Positions 19,379 through 28,460 of a stretch of DNA of 64,000 bases are shown here, piece by piece. Within the stretch, counting starts at the first letter, position 1, and every line of letters begins with the position of its first letter. Made by a program: the position numbers and the translations under genes. The notes under the pieces were generated by a model. It was not told where the DNA came from, did not search any database, and saw nothing but the letters and a program-made list of their open reading frames with translations. This DNA is from Gammaproteobacteria bacterium 42_54_T18. GTDB taxonomy: Bacteria; Pseudomonadota; Gammaproteobacteria; Pseudomonadales; Ketobacteraceae. The stretch lies in NCBI GenBank assembly GCA_002163245.1, contig MAAL01000025.1, forward strand, positions 62,001 through 126,000, written 5' to 3'.

Positions 19379-20645
19379 TTTACTACTATCAAAAAAAAAT
19401 ACCGAAGATCATATTTGGCTTCCAGATAGTCTTAAATTTATCAAGCAACATGGTAAAGATGTTATCGCCGACGTTACCATTTCACTGATCGATAAAAAAC
19501 AGAACTCCATAATAGTTATCTCATTTCGCAATGTTAATGAACGTATTGAAGGACTTAAACGTATTGAATCATTACGTCTTGAGCAACAATATTTGAAAGA
19601 AGAGTTAAAAAAAGCATCTCCAAACACACAAATGATTGGTTCCAGCCAGCTAATGTTGGACGTTGTAGAGCAAATAGAACAAGTTGCTAGCACAAACGCT
19701 TCGGTACTTATCTGCGGTGAAACCGGTACAGGTAAGGAACTTGTTGCAAATGCAGTACACCAATTAATCAAACGTAAAGACAAAGCTTTTATAAAGGTAA
19801 ACTGCGGGGCATTACAGGCAAACCTTATTGAAAGTGAATTTTTTGGACATGAGAAAGGGACCTTTACTGGTGCGACTAGCCGTCGTATCGGAAGATTCAA
19901 ATTAGCTGATGGCGGAACGATTTTTCTCGATGAAATAGGAGATATACCCGCTAATCTACAAGTAAAACTCCTACGTGTATTACAAGAGGGTGAATTTGAG
20001 CCCGTAGGTAGTGCAGTAACCCAGAAGGTTAACATTCGCATAATTGCAGCAACCCATAAAGACCTACTTCAGGCGGTACAAGACGGGGAATTCAGAGAAT
20101 ATTTATATTATCGACTTAACGTATTTCCTATAAATGTTCCTGCTTTACGTGATCGAGGCGATGATCTCATCACTATCGCACAAACCTTTAAGGACTATTT
20201 TTGCGAACAGATGGGACGTTCAATCGGCGATTTTGATCATCAACAAATCTCTCAGTTACGAAGCCATCATTGGCCTGGGAACATTCGAGAATTGCGTAAC
20301 ATCATTGAACGCGCCGTAATCACCGCAAAGAATGACACTCTTGATTTGCAACGTGCTCTCCCCTCTTCAAATGTAGAAACAACCAGTGATATTCAAGATC
20401 CTCCTGTGGCTTCTATTAAATCGGCCAAAAACCAAAACGTCTCGGAACCAGTAATTACTGATAATTCACACATTTTTAATGAATCTCAATTAAGGGATAT
20501 TGAAAAAAGTAATATCGTACGCGCGCTAACCCAATGTAACGGAAAAATATCCGGCAACAAAGGTGCCGCTAAATTATTAGGTCTTAAACCATCAACGTTA
20601 AATTCAAGAATAAAAACCTATGAGATAGATTACGATAATTCGTGA
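19338..20645 (+). CDS. Sigma-54 activator, PAS end, AAA+ and Fis HTH part (frameshifted)
   Basis: The usable part begins at about 19353, where QKKLQNAVDLLL continues the interrupted PAS domain. It then has the sigma-54 interaction AAA+ domain: Walker A GETGTGKE, the sigma-54 loop as GTFTGA (a variant of GAFTGA), Walker B IFLDEIGD, and a C-terminal Fis-type helix-turn-helix (GAAKLLGLKPSTLNSRI). The only start at its head is a TTG without a ribosome binding site, so it is not a natural separate gene. A +1 shift or the loss of one A in the A8 run restores a protein of about 650 residues. It probably activates the promoter at 20739-20754. Confidence 0.85.
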   Translation: MTTYQQKKLQNAVDLLLSKKNTEDHIWLPDSLKFIKQHGKDVIADVTISLIDKKQNSIIVISFRNVNERIEGLKRIESLRLEQQYLKEELKKASPNTQMIGSSQLMLDVVEQIEQVASTNASVLICGETGTGKELVANAVHQLIKRKDKAFIKVNCGALQANLIESEFFGHEKGTFTGATSRRIGRFKLADGGTIFLDEIGDIPANLQVKLLRVLQEGEFEPVGSAVTQKVNIRIIAATHKDLLQAVQDGEFREYLYYRLNVFPINVPALRDRGDDLITIAQTFKDYFCEQMGRSIGDFDHQQISQLRSHHWPGNIRELRNIIERAVITAKNDTLDLQRALPSSNVETTSDIQDPPVASIKSAKNQNVSEPVITDNSHIFNESQLRDIEKSNIVRALTQCNGKISGNKGAAKLLGLKPSTLNSRIKTYEIDYDNS

Positions 20646-20653
20646 AAATCCCT

Positions 20654-20663
20654 GATATATCGC
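20654..20663 (+). promoter_or_regulatory. Candidate enhancer (UAS) for sigma-54 activator
   Basis: GATATATCGC is shared with the activator's own upstream region (18618-18627) and lies about 76 bp upstream of the -24 element, a usual enhancer distance. Confidence 0.4.
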
Positions 20664-20738
20664 CTAAAAACATAAAAAGATGACATCCAAAAACAAAAAC
20701 CTACAGGCAAGTTATTGTAAAACATAACAAATATAATC

Positions 20739-20754
20739 TGGCATCAATTCTGCA
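20739..20754 (+). promoter_or_regulatory. Sigma-54 (-24/-12) promoter
   Basis: TGGCAT-N5-CTGCA has the invariant GG and GC ten bases apart, as required for RpoN promoters. It matches TGGCAC-N5-TTGCA with two differences. It lies 28 bp before the first gene of the operon. Confidence 0.75.
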
Positions 20755-20781
20755 TTGACATAAGTACAACAGAGAGGTGTC

Positions 20782-22281
20782 ATGATGGAATTTGAATTAA
20801 TTAGCAGAATTATCGTAATATTTTCATCCCTATTTATTTTCATTTTAGGGGTGGGCTTATTTGCTACGATCATTATTTATATAATAGATGTAACCCAGAC
20901 CCAACAAGCGATCAGGCGTAACTTCCCTGTTATAGGTAGATTCCGCTACTTATTTGAGCATATGGGTGAGTTTTTTCGTCAATATTTTTTTGCTGCCGAT
21001 CGAGAAGAGCGCCCCTTTAATCGCGCAGAACGGTCATGGGTTTACCGCGCAGCAAAGGGTGTTGACAGTACTGTGGCTTTTGGCTCAACCCGTGATTTGA
21101 GCCCCATTGGTAGTGTATTGTTTGTCAATTGCCCCTACCCTACCTTAGATCAAGACGCCAAACCCATCCCACCAATTACCATCGGGAAAAATTGTAAAAA
21201 ACCTTATTCCACTACATCCGTATTTAATATTTCCGGCATGAGTTATGGTGCTATTTCGAAACCCGCTGTTTTAGCGCTTTCCAATGGTGCTCGCCAAGCT
21301 GGAGTCTGGATGAATACGGGTGAAGGTGGGCTGTCACCGTATCACCTTGAAGGCGGAGCTGACATTGTTTATCAAATTGGTACTGCCAAATATGGGGTTC
21401 GAGATGAAAACGGTAATTTATCAACGGAAAAACTCAAAGAAATCGCCGCTCATGAACAAGTAAAAATGTTTGAAATCAAGCTTTCACAAGGTGCAAAACC
21501 AGGAAAAGGTGGCATATTGCCAGGAGCTAAAGTTACACCTGAAATTGCCAAAATTCGTGTCATTAACGTCGGTGAAGACTCAATAAGTCCAAATCGCCAT
21601 CCGGACATTGATAGCGAATCTGACCTATTGGATATGATCAACACTGTTCGCGGTGCTACAGGTAAACCCGTCGGTTTTAAAACCGTCATTGGCGCCTATG
21701 GCTGGATTGAACGCTTATGCGAAGAGATCAACCGACGCGGTATCGATAGCGCTCCCGACTTTATTACTATCGATAGCGCCGACGGAGGAACTGGCGCAGC
21801 CCCGCAAAGTTTAATCGACTACATGGGGTTACCCATAAAAGAGAGTCTTCCACTGATAGTTAATATTCTCAATCGTCATGGTTTGAAAGGTCGAATTAAA
21901 ATCATTGCCAGCGGCAAACTCATTACGCCTGCAGAAGCATCCTGGGCATTGTGTGTTGGCGCAGACTTTATCGTATCAGCCCGAGGTTATATGTTTGCTT
22001 TAGGCTGCATTCAGGCACTCCAGTGCAATAAGAACACGTGCCCAACAGGAATTACCACGCACAATAAACGTTTACAGAAAGGGCTAAATCCAGAGGACAA
22101 AGCAAAACGAGTTCAACGTTTTGCTGAGCAAATGCATCATGAAATCAATGTTATTGCTCATTCATGTGGTGTTCCTGAACCAAGGCGTTTACGACGCTAC
22201 CATTGCCGTATGGTCACAGCAAACGGACAGTCTGTTCCATTAGACGAGCTTTATCCCGAAGATCTTTCGGCCAAATCTTAG
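20782..22281 (+). CDS. FMN-binding glutamate-synthase-domain membrane protein
   Basis: The 499-residue protein has one N-terminal transmembrane helix (about 7-33). The glutamate synthase FMN/3Fe-4S domain follows, with SGMSYGAIS (about 150), the LPGAKV...EIAKIR segment, IDSADGGTGAAP and the cluster motif CIQALQCNKNTCPTG near residue 415. The glutaminase domain of true GOGAT is absent. Such stand-alone domains may catalyse other FMN-linked redox reactions. The ATG at 20782 follows AGAGAGGTG. It is the first gene of the sigma-54-linked operon. Confidence 0.92.
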   Translation: MMEFELISRIIVIFSSLFIFILGVGLFATIIIYIIDVTQTQQAIRRNFPVIGRFRYLFEHMGEFFRQYFFAADREERPFNRAERSWVYRAAKGVDSTVAFGSTRDLSPIGSVLFVNCPYPTLDQDAKPIPPITIGKNCKKPYSTTSVFNISGMSYGAISKPAVLALSNGARQAGVWMNTGEGGLSPYHLEGGADIVYQIGTAKYGVRDENGNLSTEKLKEIAAHEQVKMFEIKLSQGAKPGKGGILPGAKVTPEIAKIRVINVGEDSISPNRHPDIDSESDLLDMINTVRGATGKPVGFKTVIGAYGWIERLCEEINRRGIDSAPDFITIDSADGGTGAAPQSLIDYMGLPIKESLPLIVNILNRHGLKGRIKIIASGKLITPAEASWALCVGADFIVSARGYMFALGCIQALQCNKNTCPTGITTHNKRLQKGLNPEDKAKRVQRFAEQMHHEINVIAHSCGVPEPRRLRRYHCRMVTANGQSVPLDELYPEDLSAKS

Positions 22282-22328
22282 CTCATATTTAGCTCAACTT
22301 TAAGTATACAATCATGAGGAACGGATCG

Positions 22329-23993
22329 ATGAATGCTGCAGAGTTATTTGTACAATCGTTAGAAGCAGAAGGCATAGAATATATCTTTGGTGTACCGGGT
22401 GAGGAAAACGCCGACTTTATGATGGCTTTACAAAAATCAGAATCCATTACATTCGTCTTAACAAGGCATGAACAAGGCGCTGCATTTATGGCGGAAATAT
22501 ACGGACGCCTGACGGGACAACCCGCCTGTTGTCTCGGTACTTTAGGGCCTGGTGCTACAAACCTCATTACTGGCGTGGCTGATGCCAATATGGATCGAGC
22601 ACCAATGCTAGTGCTAACAGGTCAAGGTGCGACACATCGCCTACATAAAGAATCCCACCAAATTATGGATGTGGTACAGATGTTTCGCCCGGTGACAAAG
22701 TGGGCAACGACCATTTACAACGCTGAAACCATTCCTGAAATTGTACGTAAAGCTGTTCGTATCGCTCGAACAGAAAAGCCAGGGGCAGTTCACTTAGAGT
22801 TACCAGAAGATGTGGCTAAACAAGAATGTTCCTCTCGCCCTCTCACCCCAAAACGTTATCGTCGTCCTGTAGCTGATGACACAGTCATAGATCAAGCTTT
22901 TACTTGCCTTAGTTCTGCTAAAAAACCCGTCATCATTGCTGGAAACGGTGCAATTCGTAAACGAGCGGCTACACAGCTAAAACGTTTTTGTGAACAAACA
23001 GGTATAGGCGTTCTAACCACATTTATGGCTAAAGGTGCGGTCGATATGGATGCTGACTATTGTTTGTATACCATTGGTCTTGGCAGTAAGGATATTCCAA
23101 CGTTGGCGATAGATGAGGCTGATTTAGTGATTACCATTGGTGTTGATATGGTCGAATACCACCCTAGACTATGGAATCCAAAACAAAACAAAAGAATCAT
23201 CCATCTCGATTTCCTACCTGCTGAGATTGATGAATATTACGACCCTACGTCTGAAGTTGTGGGTGATTTAGCCCATAGTTTATGGATGCTTAATGAACGC
23301 TTAGAAAAAGCTGGGCCTCTTTCGTTCGACCTTGCATCACAGCGATATTTGCGTCAACAAATGAGTGATGAGCTAGCAATACATGCCGATGATGATACTC
23401 AGAACATTATCAAACCTCAAAAAATATTGGCTGATGCTCGCCAGGTAATGAACCCTGAAGACATTCTTCTTTCTGACGTTGGTGCACATAAAATGTGGAT
23501 CGCAAGACACTACCAATGCCACGAGCCCAATACTTGTTTGATTCCCAATGGCTTTTGTTCAATGGGTTTTGCGCTACCAGGAGCCATCGCTGCTAGTCTC
23601 GTTTACCCAGAAAAAAATATACTGGGAATTGCTGGTGATGCAGGTTTCTTAATGAATGTTCAAGAAATGGAGACCGCAAGGCGTCTTAATGTAAATTGCA
23701 CGATGCTCGTTTGGGAAGACAATGAGTACGGCTTAATTGCTTGGAAGCAGCAAGCTGAATTTGGCTCCCACACCGATCTTTCATTCGGTAATCCTAACTG
23801 GATGCAACTAGCAGAGTGCTTTGGCTGGAATGGGCATCATGTCAAGAACAGTATTGATTTCGCTGATGTACTCAAAAGTGCAATGGCTGAAAAAGGCCCC
23901 AGTCTTATCGTTGTACCTATAGATTACCGGGAAAACATGTTACTTACGGAGCGTCTAGGCGAACTTTTCCAGCCTGGATTAGCAGGTGGCTAA
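22329..23993 (+). CDS. Acetolactate synthase large-subunit-like, TPP-dependent enzyme
   Basis: The 554-residue protein has the three TPP-enzyme domains: an N-terminal domain with the cofactor-activating glutamate in RHEQGAAFMAE, a middle domain, and a C-terminal TPP site GDAGFLMNVQEMETA...NEYG. ATG 22329 is chosen for its AGGAACGG ribosome binding site; ATG 22314 lies before that site. No regulatory small subunit is nearby, so valine/isoleucine synthesis is unlikely to be its job. It may condense or decarboxylate a 2-oxo acid and pass an aldehyde to the next gene product. Confidence 0.9.
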   Translation: MNAAELFVQSLEAEGIEYIFGVPGEENADFMMALQKSESITFVLTRHEQGAAFMAEIYGRLTGQPACCLGTLGPGATNLITGVADANMDRAPMLVLTGQGATHRLHKESHQIMDVVQMFRPVTKWATTIYNAETIPEIVRKAVRIARTEKPGAVHLELPEDVAKQECSSRPLTPKRYRRPVADDTVIDQAFTCLSSAKKPVIIAGNGAIRKRAATQLKRFCEQTGIGVLTTFMAKGAVDMDADYCLYTIGLGSKDIPTLAIDEADLVITIGVDMVEYHPRLWNPKQNKRIIHLDFLPAEIDEYYDPTSEVVGDLAHSLWMLNERLEKAGPLSFDLASQRYLRQQMSDELAIHADDDTQNIIKPQKILADARQVMNPEDILLSDVGAHKMWIARHYQCHEPNTCLIPNGFCSMGFALPGAIAASLVYPEKNILGIAGDAGFLMNVQEMETARRLNVNCTMLVWEDNEYGLIAWKQQAEFGSHTDLSFGNPNWMQLAECFGWNGHHVKNSIDFADVLKSAMAEKGPSLIVVPIDYRENMLLTERLGELFQPGLAGG

Positions 23994-24051
23994 CACCGTA
24001 ACGGGCCATTCTTTGTAGTTAAGTGTTATTAATATTTTATAGGTAGTCAAC

Positions 24052-25443
24052 ATGAGTAAAACACGTTTAACCATACATTCGCCATACAACCAAGAAGACC
24101 TTGGTACATTAAGCACAATGGATTGGCCTTTCGTAGCTGAAAAAATCAGTCTTGCACAAACTGCCTACCAAAACCGTGACAAGTGGTTGCCTGTACATGA
24201 ACGAGTTGGAATTCTGGAAAGAACTGCCCGACTAATGGTTAAACATCATTCATCCCTTGCCATGCAAATAGCCAAGGAAGGCGGAAAACCTTTAAAAGAT
24301 GCTCTCGTTGAAGTAACGAGAGCAATTGATGGTGTACGGTTGGCAGAGGAATGTATCCGCAGTGAATCAGGTCATGTTATCCCCATGAACGGCACCGTTG
24401 CTGGTTCAAGTAAAATGGCGATGACACAAAAAGAACCTATTGGTGTTGTTGTCGCTGTCAGCGCCTTTAATCATCCGCTCAATCTTATCGTGCATCAAGT
24501 TGCATCCGCTGTTGCTGCAGGTTGCCCTGTATTAGTTAAACCAGCAGCCGACACACCATTATCTTGCCGAAGCTTTGTTGATTTACTTATTGAAGCAGGT
24601 CTTCCAGAAGTGTGGTGTCAGTGTATTATCCCCCTAGACCTTAGCGTGGCAGAGCGTCTAGTTACCGACTCAAGAGTTTCATTCTTTAGCTTTATTGGGA
24701 GTGCAAACGTTGGATGGAAATTGAGATCTAAATTGGCACCCGGTACACGTTGCTCGCTAGAACATGGAGGTGCGGCTCCGGTAATTTTACATGATTCATC
24801 CAACCTACAATCGTCTGTAGACTCCATTACCAAGGGAGGGTTTTATCACGCTGGTCAAGTTTGTGTTTCGGTTCAACGTGTTTATGTTCACGAGGCTCTT
24901 GCCAATGATTTTATCCACTTATTTAATACAGCTACCGCAGCCTTAACCGTTGGTGACCCAACCTGTATTGAAACTGATGTAGGCCCTCTCATCCGAGAAG
25001 CCGAAGTACAAAGGGTAGATAGTTGGGTGCAAGAAGCGATAGCGCTAGGTGCCGAATGCATTTGTGGGGGCTCAAGAATAGGTAACCAATGTTACGCCCC
25101 AACAATTTTACTCAACCCCTCCGCTGAGGCGACTGTTTCAAAGCAGGAAATTTTTGGCCCTGTCGTTTGTGTCTATACCTACTCCTCCCTTGAGGACGCA
25201 ATCCAGCAAGCAAACGCTTTACCTTTCGCTTTTCAAGCGGCAGTATTCACCGACTCCCTTGACATCGCGATGCATTGTTACAAACACCTGGATGCTTCTG
25301 CCGTAATGGTTAACGACCATTCCGCTTTTCGTGTCGACAACATGCCTTTTGCCGGTTTAAAGCTGTCAGGCCTTGGGGTTGGTGGTATTCAACACACCAT
25401 AAACGACATGCAAATTGAAAAGATGCTCGTACTATCTATTTAG
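24052..25443 (+). CDS. Aldehyde dehydrogenase
   Basis: The 463-residue NAD(P)-dependent ALDH has the general-base glutamate in LEHGGAAPVI, the catalytic cysteine in FYHAGQVCVSVQR, and the EIFGPVVCVY and PFAGLKLSG motifs. It oxidises an aldehyde to the acid; the shape is closest to the lactaldehyde / succinate-semialdehyde / phosphonoacetaldehyde group, which does not settle the substrate. It is the third gene behind the sigma-54 promoter. The gap to the synthase gene is 58 bp. Confidence 0.93.
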   Translation: MSKTRLTIHSPYNQEDLGTLSTMDWPFVAEKISLAQTAYQNRDKWLPVHERVGILERTARLMVKHHSSLAMQIAKEGGKPLKDALVEVTRAIDGVRLAEECIRSESGHVIPMNGTVAGSSKMAMTQKEPIGVVVAVSAFNHPLNLIVHQVASAVAAGCPVLVKPAADTPLSCRSFVDLLIEAGLPEVWCQCIIPLDLSVAERLVTDSRVSFFSFIGSANVGWKLRSKLAPGTRCSLEHGGAAPVILHDSSNLQSSVDSITKGGFYHAGQVCVSVQRVYVHEALANDFIHLFNTATAALTVGDPTCIETDVGPLIREAEVQRVDSWVQEAIALGAECICGGSRIGNQCYAPTILLNPSAEATVSKQEIFGPVVCVYTYSSLEDAIQQANALPFAFQAAVFTDSLDIAMHCYKHLDASAVMVNDHSAFRVDNMPFAGLKLSGLGVGGIQHTINDMQIEKMLVLSI

Positions 25444-25492
25444 CATTTTTCATAACTTAGCAGCACTCATGATACTGGCATGCATTATCTGA

Positions 25493-25513
25493 TTAGAGGT
25501 TAACAACCTCTAA
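25493..25513. terminator. Hairpin between convergent genes
   Basis: TTAGAGGTT and AACCTCTAA form a 9-bp stem with a 3-nt loop between the ends of the aldehyde dehydrogenase and AraC genes. T-tracts are weak on both sides. Confidence 0.55.
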
Positions 25514-25514
25514 C

Positions 25515-26393
25515 TCAAGCATCCTTTTCTTTTAACTCCGCCAAATATTTTTTCCTCCACGATACGGGGGTCGAACCAAAGTGATCTTTAAATACCTTTC
25601 CAAATGCCATGTCAGAGATGTAACCCACCACTTCCGCAATATCAGCAACAGACTTCTGAGAATTCCGCAATAGGTCTGATGCAATTCGCATCCTGACTGA
25701 CGTTAAGTACTGAAACATCGGTTGACCAACCATCTCCTTAAATCGCCGTGCAAAAACGGCTCTAGACATTGCAACTTCAGATGCTAGAGATGCCAATGTC
25801 CATGGCATTCCTGGCTGTTCATGAATTAATTTCAACGCACTGCCAATTTGTTTGTCAAACAAAGCAGCGACAAAGTTATGAGAACCTAGATTGTTAATGT
25901 GAAACCGAATCAATTCCACCAGCACAATCTCTGTCAATTTATTCACAACAACCATCGCTCCTGGTGTTTGTGAGTCGTATTCTGAACTTAAATGCTCCAA
26001 GGTAGTTTTAAGCCAAGGAAGCTGAACTATTTCATCTGCCTGTAACACCAAAATAGGAGGCATTGCTTCATCAAGCGGAGAGGGAATCGAGTCTCGGAAA
26101 CGAAAATAACCACATAATATATGTGTTTCCCCATCATAATCGGTGTTTATTTCTCCCGTTCTAGAACTAGAAAGAACATGGTCATCTCCCTGACCAATAA
26201 AAACCAAATCCCCAGGTTCCAACAAGATATTCTGATCTAAATACTGAATCCAACACTTTCCTCTACGAATATAGTGAAAAGTAGCCGAATACCCTGACTT
26301 CTCGACCATCTTCCAAGGAGGGACAAGCTTGTCACAAAAATACACGCTTCCATGAGTTTTTATGCTCGAAAGTATTTCAGATAGAACCGGCAT
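25515..26393 (-). CDS. AraC-family regulator with cupin-type sensor
   Basis: The 292-residue protein has an N-terminal cupin-like domain (about 20-120, with GDLVFIGQGDDHVL) and a C-terminal AraC double HTH (about 190-290). That domain shows LASLASEVAMSRAVFARRFKE and IAEVVGYISDMAFGKVFKDHFG. It is convergent with the aldehyde dehydrogenase and divergent from the YHS protein gene, so its nearest possible target is the YHS-glutaredoxin pair. Confidence 0.92.
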   Translation of the reverse strand: MPVLSEILSSIKTHGSVYFCDKLVPPWKMVEKSGYSATFHYIRRGKCWIQYLDQNILLEPGDLVFIGQGDDHVLSSSRTGEINTDYDGETHILCGYFRFRDSIPSPLDEAMPPILVLQADEIVQLPWLKTTLEHLSSEYDSQTPGAMVVVNKLTEIVLVELIRFHINNLGSHNFVAALFDKQIGSALKLIHEQPGMPWTLASLASEVAMSRAVFARRFKEMVGQPMFQYLTSVRMRIASDLLRNSQKSVADIAEVVGYISDMAFGKVFKDHFGSTPVSWRKKYLAELKEKDA

Positions 26394-26574
26394 AAGACGA
26401 TCTCACTATTTATAGATACTTTCTATTATAGAACGGATTCGATTGAGTGCATATTATAGATCCATCGAATCACGAAGCAATCTAACGGTAGTTTTACTGG
26501 TTTGGTTCATCGTTTTTACTTAACCAAAAATCAATTAACACAACCAATCACAAGTAAATACAAAGGAAAAACTC

Positions 26575-27030
26575 ATGAAATTTAAACAGTTCTTAGTTCG
26601 AATAACAGCTGCATTAGTACTATTCTCAGGTGCAGCATCAGCATCAGATTACTCAACCATTGCCCTTGCTGTTGGAGGATACGATCTTGTCTCTTACCAC
26701 AAAGGCAGTGGCCCAACATCAGGAAATGGACACAACCTAGCAAATCATAAAGGCAATATCTACGCTTTTTCCAACGCCAAAAACAAATCAGCATTTGAGT
26801 CAAATCCTGAAAAATACTTACCTGCTTATGGTGGCTTCTGTGCTTACGGTGCATCTCTTGGTAAAAAGTTTTACGGAGATCCTACTGTTTATAAAGTGGT
26901 AGATGGAACCCTTTATCTAAACCTAGATAAAAAAGTTCAATCAATTTGGAATAAGGATATCAGTGGTAATATTTCTGAAGCTAACAATCTTTGGTCTTCA
27001 ATAAAGTACGTTCCTGCTGCAGAACTATAA
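26575..27030 (+). CDS. Exported YHS-domain protein
   Basis: The 151-residue protein starts with a signal peptide (about 1-23, cleavage after ASA). It then has the YHS-type segment GGYDLVSYHKG and the pattern NPEKYLPAYGGFCAYG, typical of periplasmic YHS-domain proteins that may bind a metal. The exact function of the family is not known. A large hairpin at 27032-27089 separates it from the glutaredoxin gene downstream. Confidence 0.88.
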   Translation: MKFKQFLVRITAALVLFSGAASASDYSTIALAVGGYDLVSYHKGSGPTSGNGHNLANHKGNIYAFSNAKNKSAFESNPEKYLPAYGGFCAYGASLGKKFYGDPTVYKVVDGTLYLNLDKKVQSIWNKDISGNISEANNLWSSIKYVPAAEL

Positions 27031-27031
27031 A

Positions 27032-27089
27032 CGTAACAAAATTACTAAAAGGCCCGAATAGTATCGGGCCCTTTAGTGGCTTTGTTACG
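27032..27089 (+). terminator. Nested hairpin between YHS and glutaredoxin genes
   Basis: The outer arms CGTAACAAA (27032-27040) and TTTGTTACG (27081-27089) pair perfectly. The inner arms 27044-27057 and 27064-27077 pair over 14 bp with one mismatch around GGCCCGA/TCGGGCC. No long T run follows, so it may attenuate rather than end transcription. Confidence 0.6.
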
Positions 27090-27113
27090 CTAGCAAATCG
27101 AAAGGAGAAAAAA

Positions 27114-27344
27114 ATGACCGTTGAGGTATACACCACTAAAACATGCCCCTATTGTTTTGCTGCGAAGGACTTACTTCAGAAAAACAAGGTTACATACAAG
27201 GAGTATGATGTAAGTTTTAACCCTGAAATGCGCAGAAAGTTGATGAACAAAACAGGGCTCCGCACAGTCCCTCAGGTCTATATCAATGGCAAACATGTTG
27301 GCGGGTTCACTGACTTAGTGAACTACTTTTTAGCTAACCAGTGA
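27114..27344 (+). CDS. Glutaredoxin
   Basis: The 76-residue protein is a minimal dithiol glutaredoxin: the active site is CPYC (residues 11-14), with the cis-proline TVPQVYI and the GGFTD glutathione-binding motif. The start ATG 27114 is preceded by AAAGGAG with 6-7 nt spacing. It reduces disulfides or glutathione adducts with GSH in the cytoplasm. It may be co-transcribed with the YHS gene through the hairpin. Confidence 0.95.
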   Translation: MTVEVYTTKTCPYCFAAKDLLQKNKVTYKEYDVSFNPEMRRKLMNKTGLRTVPQVYINGKHVGGFTDLVNYFLANQ

Positions 27345-27351
27345 ATAAGTC

Positions 27352-27433
27352 AAAGTTGCCCACATTTTCTGTGGATAACTCTGTGAGTTATGATGTAGTA
27401 ATATCGTAAAGGCATGTATCTAAAGAGCTACAG
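27352..27433 (+). repeat. Dispersed repeat, copy 2, with DnaA-box core
   Basis: This is the second copy of the repeat at 15912-15993, in the same orientation. The DnaA-box-like TGTGGATAA is at 27370-27378. The copy begins just after the glutaredoxin stop codon. Confidence 0.85.
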
Positions 27434-27572
27434 GCAATTGATCACATTTCAACCACAACTAATAACTTATTGATATCACATAAAATTATTAGCACAAATT
27501 AGAAACTCATGTTAGATATGTACAATTTTCACCCAACATGAGCACCCCTTACAACTTATACAGCCAAACCTG

Positions 27573-28271
27573 TTATTTAACTGACGTTATGAGTGAACCA
27601 GTAACCCAAGAGGTCGTCTTAATTTCAGGCATTTCCGCATGTAACAGCCTTTCAACGTCACTAAACAACACAAAACCTTGATCCATGCCTCCCAAATACG
27701 CATAAATGAGCTTTATTTCCGTTTCCCCAGAAGCGCTCATATCCACCCCCTGTGAGGCACATATTTCAAGCTTCACGGCTTCTATATCATCATAAACAAG
27801 ATGGCCATCGTCATCTGATAACTCGAAAAGCCTATCCAATGTGGCTTGACGAACCTCGTCATCAACCTGCGTTCCATCCGCAGCAAATGTTAGCCCACAC
27901 TTTGCATGAGCAATTGAGCCCGCTTGATGCAAATTTTGAATATCCACACCACCAACCCCTTGGGCGGTTTCTGCAATGTTCGCAACGGTACGACACTCCA
28001 GCGATGCACACCCAAACTCATGCGCAGCATTAACGACATCGCTAACTGGCAAAATTAACGTCGATTCATCGTCGAATAGACCTGAGCGTTCAAGCATACG
28101 TACAAATGGGCAAAGAACTTCAGGGTTTTCTGCGCGCAAACTACCTACCTCTACGCTTGGATATTTCTCAACGATCTCATCCCTTGTAGGAGCTGGGCCA
28201 TTCTCACAGGCTGCTAGTGTTACTATAAAACCTAATGCAACCAGACATCTTGAAGTTTTTTTAATTATCAT
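27573..28271 (-). CDS. Lipoprotein, possible distant peroxidase_2-like
   Basis: Starting at ATG 28271 (GGAG upstream) the 232-residue product has a signal peptide ending in TLAAC, so it is a lipoprotein with a mature end CENGPAP. The mature part has six cysteines and the pattern LCPFVRMLERSGLF followed by a conserved-looking AG SIAHAKCG region. This loosely recalls the N-terminal half of chloroperoxidase-type (peroxidase_2) enzymes, whose haem thiolate comes from a similar CP motif. This is a weak resemblance only. It is separated by a terminator from the exported-protein operon upstream. Confidence 0.7.
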   Translation of the reverse strand: MIIKKTSRCLVALGFIVTLAACENGPAPTRDEIVEKYPSVEVGSLRAENPEVLCPFVRMLERSGLFDDESTLILPVSDVVNAAHEFGCASLECRTVANIAETAQGVGGVDIQNLHQAGSIAHAKCGLTFAADGTQVDDEVRQATLDRLFELSDDDGHLVYDDIEAVKLEICASQGVDMSASGETEIKLIYAYLGGMDQGFVLFSDVERLLHAEMPEIKTTSWVTGSLITSVK

Positions 28272-28395
28272 TTTTATATCTCCAATGTTGTTATTCCAAA
28301 CTGCACGATCGATCATATCACGAGTTACTAGACAGGTTTTGATTAGGCTTAATTGAAGAATTACGGGGAGTCGAACCTGAGCGTTCATAAAACAA

Positions 28396-28429
28396 CCGGC
28401 ACTGTCACCTTTAACAAGGGCAGTGCCGG
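28396..28429 (-). terminator. Rho-independent terminator of the peroxidase operon
   Basis: CCGGCACTG (28396-28404) and CAGTGCCGG (28421-28429) form a 9-bp stem, followed on the minus strand by TTGTTTT. It ends the unit of three genes at 28461-31760. Confidence 0.8.
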
Positions 28430-28460
28430 AAACATCACACTCTTATTACAATATTATTTA

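Noticed and set aside
19860-19877. GTFTGA in place of GAFTGA in the sigma-54 activator as a loss of function
   Set aside because: Substitution at this position occurs in functional activators; the key Phe-Thr-Gly are kept.
28357-28380. GGGGAGTCGAACCTG resembling a tRNA 3' end or att site remnant
   Set aside because: The T-arm stem does not pair well, no acceptor partner is present and no integrase is near.
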